From Aquatica leii (Eukaryota; Arthropoda; Insecta; Coleoptera; Lampyridae): DNA of 64,000 nt. The notes under the pieces were generated by a model. The model worked only from the letters and a program-made list of their open reading frames with translations, was not told the DNA's origin and did not search any database. The stretch lies in assembly GCA_035610365.1 (NCBI GenBank), contig CM069435.1, positions 12,699,123 through 12,763,122 of the forward strand, given 5' to 3'. Below are positions 39,641-50,620 of this stretch, piece by piece. Each line of letters opens with the position of its first letter. Position 1 is the stretch's first letter. Made by a program: the position numbers and the translations under genes.

Positions 39641-40205
39641 ATAGATTACTCTTCACTCCATATTCCACTCTCCTTTGTCGCGTTTGCTTCTTTATCTTGC
39701 AACTCATTCATAATGATAGTTAAAATTAAAAAACTTTACTGTAAGTAGTTTTATAAGAAGGTTTGCTACATTAATTTGATTTTGACTTCTTACTTAATCT
39801 GAACTTAATGTTACTTACTAATTGAAAGAACAAGTTTACAAATTATTTGTAGCAATTTTCATCTGAAAAAATCGTCTTCGTTTTGAATATTACTTCTTAT
39901 AGTATTTTAAGTTCAGGAAACTCATTCTTACAGTAACCAGTCGAAATGTTAACAGAGGAGGAGACAAAGGATTAAATTCGAATTCAGAATTATATCGTCT
40001 ATAAATAATTGAGTATTTATGACAACTGTTTGATTTGTTGATTTGAGAAACAAAATAGAAGAAAGTTATAACATTAAATTCTGAATTTTCGACTGAAAAG
40101 CGTACGTTGCCTTGATTCAAATTAATTGTGTCTAGCTTTTAAAATATGTAATTGTTTGCATATATTAGATGAGCTTTGATAAAATTAATTTAATAACTGT
40201 AATAA
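39641..40205. other. Upstream flank of SDR copy 2, no gene
   Basis: AT-rich. Homology to the copy 1 flank starts only at about 40206. No promoter element could be singled out. Confidence 0.5.
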
Positions 40206-40365
40206 TCCAGGCGTAAACATTTAATTATCCTATAAAAACAAAAACGTAATTTGTGTTTTTATAATTAAAAATAAGTAAATAATTTTATAAAACAAAGAAG
40301 CAATCTTATTATTCATGAAACTTTTTCCCTTCTATTACTATCGGTCTGGTTCAATTGAAATCATC

Positions 40366-43300
40366 ATGTTTTTCAGTCAGCAGCTATTTTTCCGAAATAA
40401 TTTATTTCGTTCAGGTGTAATTAGAAACTATTGTAGTCACATTTGCAAAAATCGTTTTGGTGGTAAAGTTGCTGTTGTGAGTGGTGGTACACAAGGGTAA
40501 CTACAAAAATTTATGTTTTCATTATTTTGATCAACAAAATTACAGAATTGGACTTAGCGTTGCCCGACGATTGGCACAAGAAGGTGCTAAAGTTGTTATC
40601 AGTAGTAGAAAAGAGAAGAACGTTAGTGAAGCTGTCGATTCATTAGCTGCTGAAGGACTTGCTGTTACAGGAGTTGTTTGTCATGCGGGAAAAAAAGAAG
40701 AAAGAAAAATTGTTTTGGAAAAGGTATTGTAACGAATGTTAAAACTAATTTATTTATACACAAAATATTTACACGTTTGTACCTACACGAACTAATTAAA
40801 TCTAACGATATTTAAGAAAAACACTTACAATCACTCGAGTAATAATGTCCGCGGATAAGTTTTGTTTATCTTAAAGCTGACAGTTGTTTACAGTAAAGGC
40901 ACGTACGTTTATACTCCGTTATATTTATCTCAAACACACGCGTTAATTACTTATTTATTTAAACATCTTCTTAACACTTCCGACTTCGAATAACTGATCT
41001 ATGATTTGTTTAAACCGCTTTTATACATTTCTGTTATCTTCTCGAGAATTTTCTACATCCTTCCCAAACGTTCTAGTTGTTGAAAATAACTTCGTGAACG
41101 CAATCGAAGCTAAACATTTCAGTACGTTAAAAATTACAGCCAAATACATATTATTTAACTTAAATCGTACCTAAATTCAATTTATTTAATTTTTTGTTTT
41201 TATTTATTTAAGTTAAACAATTTATCATTGTATTATTTATACATTTGTCTACAAACTCGCACAATTATTTTTTAAATAACTATATAGTTTACGTTGAAAA
41301 ATGTGCTCTGTGCGCGGGGAAACTTTTCTAGCTTGCAAAAACGTTCAGAGACAAAAGTTTCCAAATATAATTGCGACGCTAAAACACAAGTACTAAATCT
41401 TTTTTACTGTAAGAAAAGCACGATAATCATATAGATAAACTAATATAGAAAAACAAATGCCACTTAGTGATTTTATAAAAACTGTTCACGTGATCATTTT
41501 AGATAAACAGACTTTTATTTACAAAGTGCGTCGTCATTGTCTGAATTACAAACAAAAAACAAAACATATTCTCTTTGATGCGTCTTATATATTACGCAAA
41601 TCTTAAGATTTGAAGGTGTGCATCAACTGTCTTATAAAGATCATTTTTTGTCGCGGTGTAAATGTTTCGGCGTTCTGTAAAAACGCCGAGCTTCTTGGTA
41701 ATTCATTTGACGTTACTCAAAAAGATTTTTGGCTCTAGAAAGCCGTATTTAGGTTAATCGAGATCTGTTAAATCGTTATTTGTTATTCATGCTAGAGTAT
41801 CAAGATCTGCCACACTTGACAGTGTCAAGTTCAGATACTTCCATATCTTCATATTACCTTCCTCATCATAGAGTATTAAAAGAAGACAGTTTTACAACAA
41901 AGCTTCGTGTTGTTTTTAATGGATCTTCTCCTACTACTTTGGGTAATTTTTTAAATGATCTGCAAATGGTTGGCTCAACAATATAAGATAGATTTTTTAT
42001 ATTAATTCGCTTTCGTAAGCACGTCTATGCTGCTTCAGCCGACATTGAGAAAACGCATCGGCAAGTGCTGATTGAACTTTCTCAACGACCATTTCAAAGA
42101 ATTATGTGGAGATCTTCTCTGGCGAACTTACCACAACCTTTTGATTTGAACACAGTAAAGTACGGAACTGCTTCTGCGTCGTTTTTTGCAATTCGCTATT
42201 TGGATCAGCTTGCTGTTGAAAATGAAGATTCAAACCCGCAGATTTCTAACATATTGAAATCAGATTTTTAAATTGACGATCTTCTAACAGGCGCTAACAG
42301 TAGTGACAAAATTTGCGGAATTTACTCTCAGAAAATGGTTTTCAATTGATTCTAATCTTCTGTTTGATTTTCGTGATTTGGAAATACACTCTGGCATTGA
42401 TTCGTACGAAGATCACTACTCTTGGTCCAACTTGGTTATTTCAAACGGATAGTTTTATGTTTTTAATGTCTGAATCTTTAGCCAGAAATATGAAAAAGCG
42501 TGTTATACTTTTAGAAATTTCGCAAATATTTGATCCGCTAAGAACGCTTGTAACTGGCACTGCTAGAAAAATTCTTCTACAACAACTTTCTCGAAAACTT
42601 TTTCTTCAAAGTCACATTTTTTGACCTTTTCATACTCAGAAAAAAAAAAGTTTATCAAAATTCGTTGGAAAAAAATATGAGTTACTGTTTAAAACAATAT
42701 CGATGGCGCCATAACTCGGAAACAAGACAAGAGCAAAAAATGTCAACGGCAGAAAAAAGTGACATTTAAACAAATGAAGTCAACGTGTCCGAGAAAATTT
42801 CCTCAAACTTTATTATTTAGAAAATATTTAATTTATTTCATACCTTACGTCTCTGATTTCTTTTTAATATGCGAGTAAATGTTTCACTTGTAGCTAAAGC
42901 TTAGGTAATTAATATTTTCTACTTCTTCCGTTCTTTCAACCTTCATCATGGTGGTTGCATCCAGCTCCAAACGTCGTCGTGAAGACAACGACAACGCCGA
43001 TTCCGACATTTCCCAAATGACTACCTTAAAAGAATCTTGTGAAACAGAAGTCATGTCAAAGCTTATTTCTACCGCTACAGAATCTGTTGCTAGGCGTACT
43101 GAATTAATGGATGTATTGTCCCGGATACAATTAATTTTTCCAAAAATCCAATGTGGTTAAACAACATTCGGACATCTCTGATGCTCTTCGGAGCGTACAA
43201 ACGGCCTTTTAGTTCGTAATTGACAAGTTGTTAGCTCTTGGGCAGCAGATCACAACTGGTCCTGTTTTGTATGCACAAGTAGCTCGGTCAAACTGAATTG

Positions 43301-46300
43301 CCGACAGAGTGAAAACACCTTCCGGCAACTCGTCACGCCTATTCAACGATCCATAGTTGTTACAAAGCCCGAGAAAAGTTTTAAAACAGCAGACGAAACT
43401 AAAACGACCCTAATGAAGGTTCTAAATCCTACCACACTCGGTCTACGAATACATCTAGTGGTGAAAGTTGGACGAAACTCCGCCCGCCTGAAGTCCGAAA
43501 AGACAAACTTGTCTAAAATCTCAGCGGACATCCTCAATAATGCCGCCTTTGTGATCAGATCGCAAGGCAACGCCCTTGTTAGGATTTCTGTTTTGGACGT
43601 TTTATCAAACCTTTCCCTCGAGCAAAATATCAATTCCGCCTCTGACAAAATAGTTAAAAAGGCTAAAGAACACCTTAAGGTCATAACAAAAATCAGGCCT
43701 AGAGACAGGACAAACACTAATTACGTTATTGAAGTAACTTCGGAGAGAGTACTTAATGGCCAGTCGTAGAGTCTACGTAGCCTGGAATTCATGCAGGGTC
43801 AATGACCATGTGCGCATCTTGAGATGCTTCAAGTGCCATAAGTTTAGTCACCAACAAAGTGACTAAAAGAGTGAGCTTCAATGTGATCACTGTGTTGAAA
43901 AGCACGATACAAAAGTTTGCTCAAAAGCTGCAGAAGACCCTGTATGTGGTAACTGTATGAGATATGGCGTCTTCTAACAACTGTCCGGCGTACTTAAAAA
44001 AACTTGACGCCAACATCTCTAACACCAATTATAGACTGAGAGGACGCTCCTCTTACTCTTAGGATTGCGCAAGTGAATCTGCAGCATTTTCGTGCTGCAA
44101 CTTTGGGAAGTCATGGGCTTTTGTCCCGACAATCACTTAGACATTCTACTGATCCAAAAACCATATATAAATAGTTCTAGTTCAGGGTATATGCTTGTTG
44201 GAGCGGCCTTGTTCTTCAACAGGATCACCTGTTACATGCCAAAGTTAAAACAATGTCACTGCCTGAAATGAGGTAACACAAATGATGGGTGCCGCTGCTC
44301 AGTGGAGACGGGGTGGGTTATATTTTAAAATTCCGTGATAACTTGGAAACGAGATTGACATAAAATCGAAATAAAACGGTAAAAACTCAAAATCGGTTAG
44401 GGCGCCAATCAAAGACACGATGATTATAGCTTCCGGACCCCTGATAATCCAAAAGCTCATCCGGTTGGTTACAACCCCAGAACTTACCTTGAGTTGTAAC
44501 TCGCTAAATTCTGAAATGTTCTTAAAAATTTTCGTACGCGGCAGCTGAATGAATAAAAGCTCTTTACAGTTTGACAATTTAACATTTATTGACTGAATAT
44601 CAAAAATAAATAAAATAAAAAAAAATAATGAATATCCAACAAATTTGAATACAAAAATAATAAATGAAATACAAATTCACAAACGGAATATAAAAATTCA
44701 AATATATATAAAAGAAAATAAAGCGTTAACTTATTTTTCGATAATACACAACAATAATAAAATTCAAGGCCTTGACCGCCTACTTAATCCGCAAACAACA
44801 AACAAAAATAATAAAATACAAAAGTCATAAAATATACGTCCGAAACTTTGCTTCGAACTAAACGTTCAAACAAATGATATGTTACATTATCTTTCATGCA
44901 TGAATAAGATTTACTTTTACATACACAAAACAAAATTAATTAATTAAAGCGAACTTCACGCAAACACCTTCAAGTGTTTCTTGAAATAATTAAAGTTAGC
45001 CGTAATTCAATCGGCTCAAATCAAAACTTTTAAATCATATCGATCGCGGTTCACTTCACGGTAATAACTAATTCGATAAATACTTTTACTCAGATGAACT
45101 GTCGGCCACAGCGGTTCCAGAAGCTACGAATTTAGATTGAACCCGGGTCGGTCTAGGTGTACAGTAGTCGAATACAAGCTCGGTGGGACCCCCAAACAAT
45201 AGAATTCCGTCGGAAGATTTATTTCACTATTTAATTGAAATCCGCACAAAAGCGAAGACAGGATTTTTCACACAAAACATCGAAAATAAATCCAACTCGA
45301 ACGTGAGTTTTATTATGGATACCATGAAGTTCCTTAAACCGTAAAATTACGAGTTTGAAAAATTACTATTATTTCCCATCACACCACTCAATTTTCACGG
45401 CACCATTTGTTTAACTTCCGCGGTATTGCCTAACGGTAGGGTAAAACACCCCGAACACTTGACTACATTCCGGTACCCGGTATTCTTAATTGCGACAATA
45501 AGATTGATCGATTCCCCAAAAACAAAATTTTACTCCTTATATCACCTCGTAATCCCACTTAATTCACAAACTTGCGCCGTAAAATCTTTGTAAAAGATGC
45601 AACACTAAACCAAGTAAATTAACAAAGATGAAAAATATAATGGCCAAGTGCGTCTTGTCACGTAGGCCTTCAAAAGAAAATGTTCTCACAGAAAACGCTT
45701 ACTTCACTAAATTGTCAGGTGGTTCGCAATCGCGCTCGTAAAAGAACTCAACATAAACAAAAGTATAGATACCAAGAAAAATTGATCAGATTACATTCCA
45801 ACAGGAAGTCGTAAATTATATAGAGTTGTTTTTCTAATGAGATAACCAGAAGTACAAAAACTAAATCAAAATCAAAACCACGGAACTTTATGCATTCAAA
45901 AAAAATACCAATAATAATTGTGAAATAACTATGCAATACAAATAAACTTAAATCAAACTTAACAAAATAACGAGTAGAACGTTTTCGATGCTAACATCGA
46001 ACTAATCAATCGTAAAAAAAACAGAAAACCGCAAATTCAGCCAGATGAATCTAATTACGGGGTCTTATATAAAAGATTCACTGCTAAATTCCAACGCAGG
46101 TTACACACCGTGCCCACTTCCATGCAGTATTTCTCGGTTATTGTTTTTAATAGCACGAAGCCCGTTGGAGTAGTTACCTTTCGTCATCTAACTAATGTAC
46201 TGCACTGTCGTATCTATGATAACATTTGGAAACACCTCCTTGGGTATTGTCGGCGTTTATTGGTCACCAAGCAAGAGTGTTTGTATTTATCTAAAATATC

Positions 46301-48167
46301 TAGATAAAGTTTTGGACAAACTAAAAAGCGTCCCGATTATTATAGCAACGGATTTCAATGCAAAATCGCTTTGACATTCTTTACAGACTGACGAACCAGG
46401 CAGAAATGTAGAAAAACTTGTGGGCGAACTTCACCTATGTGTAAAACTGCACATTGCTGTCAGCGCTCTACTTCCTGCTTATCTTCCACATAGAGCTAAA
46501 TGTCACGATCCAAATTGACTGTCTCAGCTGACAAGACCAAATACATAGTTTTGGTTTCTTGTTAAAATAAGTGAATTCTCACTTACACTTAACCACATTT
46601 TAGTTCGAAGAGTTTTCGAATTAAAGCACCTAGGTCTTTTGGTCAATCATAAACTGAGCTTAGTCAAACACTGTTCCTATGTAGTTCACAAAGGCAAAAC
46701 TGTCTTGTCATTGTTATATAAGTTTTCTCGTCGTAACTAGAATGTACATAGAATTAGTGACCATTTTTAACAGTGCACTCATTCCTATGCTCACATATGA
46801 CTTAGACATCTGGTACCGCAGACTGCGACATACCCACATTGTCAGGAAACTGGCATCTCTACTTTCCTTACTCTTTCGTATAATCCTTGGGACATATTGT
46901 ATTATTTCTATCGATTCCTTGTGCGTTGTGGTAAAACATTCCCTTTGCACCTACTATTGCAGTAAATATACTACTCCAAAATTCTTATAAGAACTGGCAC
47001 GTGTAAATTTTTAGACCAGCAAGTTTTGACCACCGCAGATTTTTCATCTTTTTTGGCCGTTTAGCCTTATCTCAAGATTTTGATCTTGAATGAATGGCAG
47101 CGGCAGTGACATATGTGGCTTATTTTTAAAGTATTTTTAGTTAACTACCATTTCAGTTTTCTTTTTAGCGGTAGCTGTCTTAACTAGCTAGCCTCATCCT
47201 CGTCTATTATAACAGCGTATCCTTTTTCCCGTCTACTTGGTTTTCAGCCTGACATGCGAGGATAAGCCGCAAAGATAACATAACACGAACTTGTAACATA
47301 GCTCATCAGACTCGTTCAATTAGTCGACCCTTTCTTTTCGTAACTTATCCTAAATTGTTCTATCCTATATTTAACATTTCAATGTTCTTATCTTGGGAAG
47401 GAGATTTATCCTCCAAAGAGGTCTAAAACCTTCGGCGTTATAATTTTTTGATTGACGTCAATAACACTTATAACATTGTTTTTTTTTTAATTTGTAGGCG
47501 GCACAGCTGGGAGGCATAGATACATTATTTTTGAATTCAGGAATAAATCCTAAACCAGGACCAATACTGAATGTAAGTTTTAAACAAAAAAGTCATTGTC
47601 TCAACTTTTTATCTCTAGGCCGACGAACCTCTATGGGATAAAGTTTTTGATGTAAATATAAAAGCTCAATTTTTATTTGTGAAAGAAGCAATGCCATTGA
47701 TGAAGAAGAATCAAGGCGGATCAATTATATTGATGTCATCTCTTGGAGCATACGTTTACAAAGAGGTACGTTGTGTACAAAAAAAATGCAATTTAAAATA
47801 TAAATACATTTTAGAAATTAGGTTTATATTCTGTAAGCAAAATGGGTATTTTTACTTTAACAAAAGTATTGGCAAACGAACTTGCATCGGACGATATAAC
47901 GGTTAACTGCGTCGCTCCTGCGTTTATTGACACAAAGTTTGGAAGTATTGTATGTCTAACATTAGATAAGTAACAAAAAAAAATAGTATTACATTTTAGT
48001 TGTTTGAAAACAAATCTGAGGTTATAAAATCGATACCATTAAACAGAGCTGGGGTCCCTGAAGATGTCTCAGGAGTGATCGCGTTTTTAGCTTCAAAGGA
48101 TGCAAGGTTTATTACAGGCGAAACAATTATAATAGGCGGAGGAATTCATACTCGACTACCAATATAG
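40366..48167 (+). CDS. Dhrs4-like: DHRS4-like short-chain dehydrogenase/reductase, copy 2
   Basis: Exons are 40366-40496, 40546-40723, 47498-47572, 47619-47765, 47815-47949 and 48000-48167. They add up to 834 nt (277 residues) in one frame, with GT-AG introns. All SDR motifs are as in copy 1 ([28 protein letters not shown]). Here the family-like SSRKEKNV and the C-terminal [13 protein letters not shown] are kept, where copy 1 has SSTK and ILICGG. Other differences include an extra Gln near the start, AYVYKE for AYAYKE, and KMGIFTLTK for KMCLITLTK. Copy 2 thus looks the more conserved of the two. Intron 2 is 6.8 kb with the same old transposons plus a younger insertion. A hydrophobic/basic N-terminus again suggests mitochondrial import, by inference only. 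Confidence 0.93.
40825..41115 (-). mobile_element. Gypsy-type LTR remnant in intron 2 of SDR copy 2
   Basis: Same remnant as 23225..23535. The minus strand contains TTCACGAAG and GAACGTTTGGGAAGG as in the LTR at 59830..60075. Confidence 0.75.
41800..42625 (+). pseudogene. BEL/Pao RT fragment, SDR copy 2 intron
   Basis: Better preserved than copy 1. It has [28 protein letters not shown] and [11 protein letters not shown], a stop, then [19 protein letters not shown] (motif A), [29 protein letters not shown] (motif B) and DDLLTGANS, where YVDD has become a stop followed by IDD. It ends with [20 protein letters not shown]. These are BEL/Pao signatures (PHHAV, YGTASAPFLA, VDDLLTGA). It has several stops. 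Confidence 0.9.
42940..47110 (+). pseudogene. LINE (R1/I/Jockey-type) remnant, SDR copy 2 intron
   Basis: ORF1 starts near 42949 ([20 protein letters not shown]) and reaches a zinc-knuckle block ([36 protein letters not shown]) at about 43830-43960. Endonuclease sequence lies on both sides of the insertion at 44230..46105. After 46512 the element jumps straight to the RT C-terminus ([15 protein letters not shown], [29 protein letters not shown]). About 1.2 kb of RT present in copy 1 is missing, with the short shared sequence CAAAT at the join. Confidence 0.86.
44226..46109. mobile_element. TG..CA-ended insertion (44230..46105) with 4-bp TSD CACC
   Basis: It begins TGTTACATGCC and ends GCAGGTTACA, and is flanked by CACC (44226-44229 and 46106-46109). 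It interrupts the LINE endonuclease. It is absent from the paralogous SDR copy 1 intron, but the exact empty site cannot be checked because copy 1 lost that LINE piece. At 1876 bp it could be a long solo LTR or a non-autonomous LTR element. A TATATAAAAG box lies only 30 bp from its right end, odd for an LTR read in the plus sense. No coding domain was recognised. Confidence 0.68.
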
Positions 48168-48429
48168 TATAAAAAACAAGTGATGTAGTTATCTCTTTCA
48201 TTAAATTACCAATATATGAAAAATTAACTTTAATAAAATATATGTTTATTACATCAACAAGTCAATGATTTTAGCTTAAACCCAGTCATAAGGGCGGAAA
48301 ATACATTTTCTACAGGAGATATTTGATGATCAAGTATATATATTTCTTAAAATTTTATACATTTTCTTTAAGACAATCCACAGCAGATAATATAGTATTT
48401 GTTTATTATAATTAAGATTAGTTTCCACA

Positions 48430-48655
48430 ATCTAAATTCTCATCGTCAAACAAACTCAATGCCAAAAGTCATTATAACGTTTACTTTTCTCAGAAGCCTT
48501 CTGAAGACGTTCTCTAATTCTTAGTAAAGTTGTTGGAAAGATTCTTCCTTATCACGGGCCAAAGCGTTTTGATCAATGTCAAATTCTGCAGGCGGCTGAA
48601 ACTCGTTAGTTAAATTTTGTGGCATCTCCTTACCGAAACTTAAAAACTTCAATTA
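48430..48655 (-). pseudogene. Gypsy integrase C-terminal tail downstream of SDR copy 2
   Basis: The duplicate of 30600..30845. It shares CAAAAGTCATTATAACG, TTCTCAGAAGCCTTCTGAAG and AACTCGTTAGTTAAATTTTG. Homology ends at about 48655 after CTTACCGAA, where copy 1 continues into the integrase core. Confidence 0.82.
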
Positions 48656-48692
48656 TCGTGTTTTTCCTTTGTATTTTTTTTATCGTCGCCTA

Positions 48693-48754
48693 GAACATTC
48701 CTATGTTTTCTATATCGCGTAGAACATTCACGAACATTTTGCAAAGTTCTAGAA
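48693..48754. promoter_or_regulatory. Cluster of heat-shock-element-like sites
   Basis: Within 62 bp there are GAAcaTTC (48693-48700), a perfect three-unit GAAcaTTCacGAA (48722-48734) and TTCtaGAA (48747-48754). This matches the nGAAnnTTCn consensus for heat-shock factor. On the minus strand an A/T-rich TATA-like stretch (GATAAAAAAAATAC) lies about 10 bp beyond the cluster. No gene is obviously driven. It may be part of an LTR. Confidence 0.5.
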
Positions 48755-48917
48755 AATGCCACATTATGTTTTATTTTTACGCTGCGTCTGGATTTACAGT
48801 GTACGCATATCACCAAACATTGAGTATTATCGTCTTTCTTGAGACAGTAATAGTAACATATAATGTTTGTTTATCTTATAAACAGATGTACACAATGCCT
48901 AATTTAAGCACTTGATT

Positions 48918-49030
48918 CTCGTAACTTAATTGCTGGCGACTATCTCAGTATGATTCGGCGAGCGGATCGTAGGTCTCGATGTGCTAATTATAAAGTAAGA
49001 TTAAAAAGGCGCCAAAACAGTTGGCAATTA
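48918..49030. repeat. 110-bp dispersed repeat, partner of 2709..2820
   Basis: See 2709..2820. It includes GTAACTTAATTGCTGGCGAC and GTGCTAATTATAAAGTA. Confidence 0.6.
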
Positions 49031-49337
49031 GAATGGAAGACATCGTTTAAATCTATCCAAGACTGAAAGAGAACAAATGATAACACACACACACTGGTTG
49101 TGACATGAATACATTAAAGTTTAAATCGGCGATTATTCTTGCACAAACCTATTACTTATTTTAATATAAAACAAACATATTATTATCCTTTCGTTATATT
49201 TCTTACTTTAATTTTTACTGATCATAGTTAAAAATCTCTTTAGAAATAACCAATGTCTATAAAACGTAAAAATTTGTAATAATTTTTTAAAACAGATTTA
49301 TTTTATTGTACTGCTTCCAAGAGTGTTTGCTGTTACT
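49031..49337. other. No gene seen
   Basis: AT-rich spacer before the hAT element. Confidence 0.5.
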
Positions 49338-49945
49338 AATCGCTAAAGAGCGGACAGTCAGGCAAATGCATGGAGCCTGCCTATTTTGCCTTTTTGTGTA
49401 ACTTTTTGTCTTTTTTGCTTTTTTAAAGAGTATTGTTTTATATTGCCTTTTTACATATAAATTTTGAAAAGTTTGTGTAAACAGTGTTGTAATAGGTAGA
49501 TGACAATAACAAATTACAGAATTTTACTTAAATTACGTACAATAATATAATTAACATTTTTTGTTCAAAAGGTCTTACCACGAACCTATAAATAACAACA
49601 GGGATTTTCATGTTTTGTTAAACAATGGTTTCCGGAACACATTAAATATAAAAGCCGCTTATAGAGAAGAACTATTGTAAAAATTTATACTAGGATTATG
49701 TACAATGACAGGCTTAACAGAACACTATTTACAAAACCGGAAGAATTTCGGAATGAATCATATTTTATAGGTCTATTCAGTACCTAAGTAAAGCAAACAA
49801 ATATAGATAATTTTAATTATGTCCGGTGGGATTCCTTTAATGACTGAAACACATGACTAAAATATTCTTTGTTTGTTATAAATACCTGTGATATTGTCAC
49901 ACTGTGATAGTTGATTGCTGTTGTGCTGTGAGTAAGTATTAAAAA

Positions 49946-50620
49946 ATGCCACCTAATAAACAATCAAAATTTGAAAATTATTACAAGTGGAGTAAATTGG
50001 ACAATAATTTAACAAACGACGGGGAAGTTTGTTCAAAATCAATAAGTTTGTATTATCTTAATTTAAATGCTTTTAATTACTAGTATATGTATTATTTTAG
50101 ATCCGTGCTACTAAAAAGTACCATGTAAAACAACACTTGAGTAGTGGTTTACATTTAAAAATATTTAAAAAAACTAGGAAACAACCATTGTTAAAAAACG
50201 TTATAGAAAATCAACAGAATAAACCTGGTCCATCAAAAACAACTTTTGCTTTAGATTTGTGCGAAGCAATGGTGTCGGCTCAAATTCCTTTTAAAAAACT
50301 TGATAATATCAATTTTCGCAATTTCCTCGAAAAATACACCGAACAAGTTCATGAATCAACTTTGAGAAAAAATTATATAGACATATGTTACCAATCGGTA
50401 AGCAGTTTAATTAAAGTATTATTAGTTTTCAAAATGCTGGTTTATCATTTATAGAAAATACAGACAATAAGGAATGACATTGGGGACCATTACATTTGGA
50501 CTTGCAGAGGTCGATATATAGCAAATTTTTTAGTTAGTAAATTGTCTGAACTAGAACTAGGAAAAGCTCATTTGCTAGCATTTAAAGAAACTAATCAGAA
50601 AACAGTTGCAAGTTATAAGT
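49946..50620 (+). pseudogene. hAT transposase N-terminal part
   Basis: ATG 49946 opens MPPNKQSKFENYYKWSKLDN, which corresponds to the N-terminus of CGGBP1-like hAT proteins. After a short intron ending at ATTTTAG (about 50100) comes ATKKYHVKQHLSSGLHLKIF, the His half of a degenerate BED-type finger whose CxxC half has been lost. Then come FALDLCEAMVSAQIPFKKLD, NFLEKYTEQVHESTLRKNYI, a second small intron (GTAAGC...TTTATAG) and RNDIGDHYIW, RYIANFLVSKLSELELGKAH. The frame ends at the LINE. Confidence 0.8.

Larger units (their letters stand above)
40206..48655 (+). repeat. Segmental duplication, copy 2
   Basis: Partner of 22607..30850; see there for the shared content and private changes. Confidence 0.88.

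Noticed and set aside
48703..48915. 70-codon plus-strand frame beyond SDR copy 2
   Set aside because: No domain, no partner in copy 1, and it overlaps the heat-shock-like cluster; probably chance.
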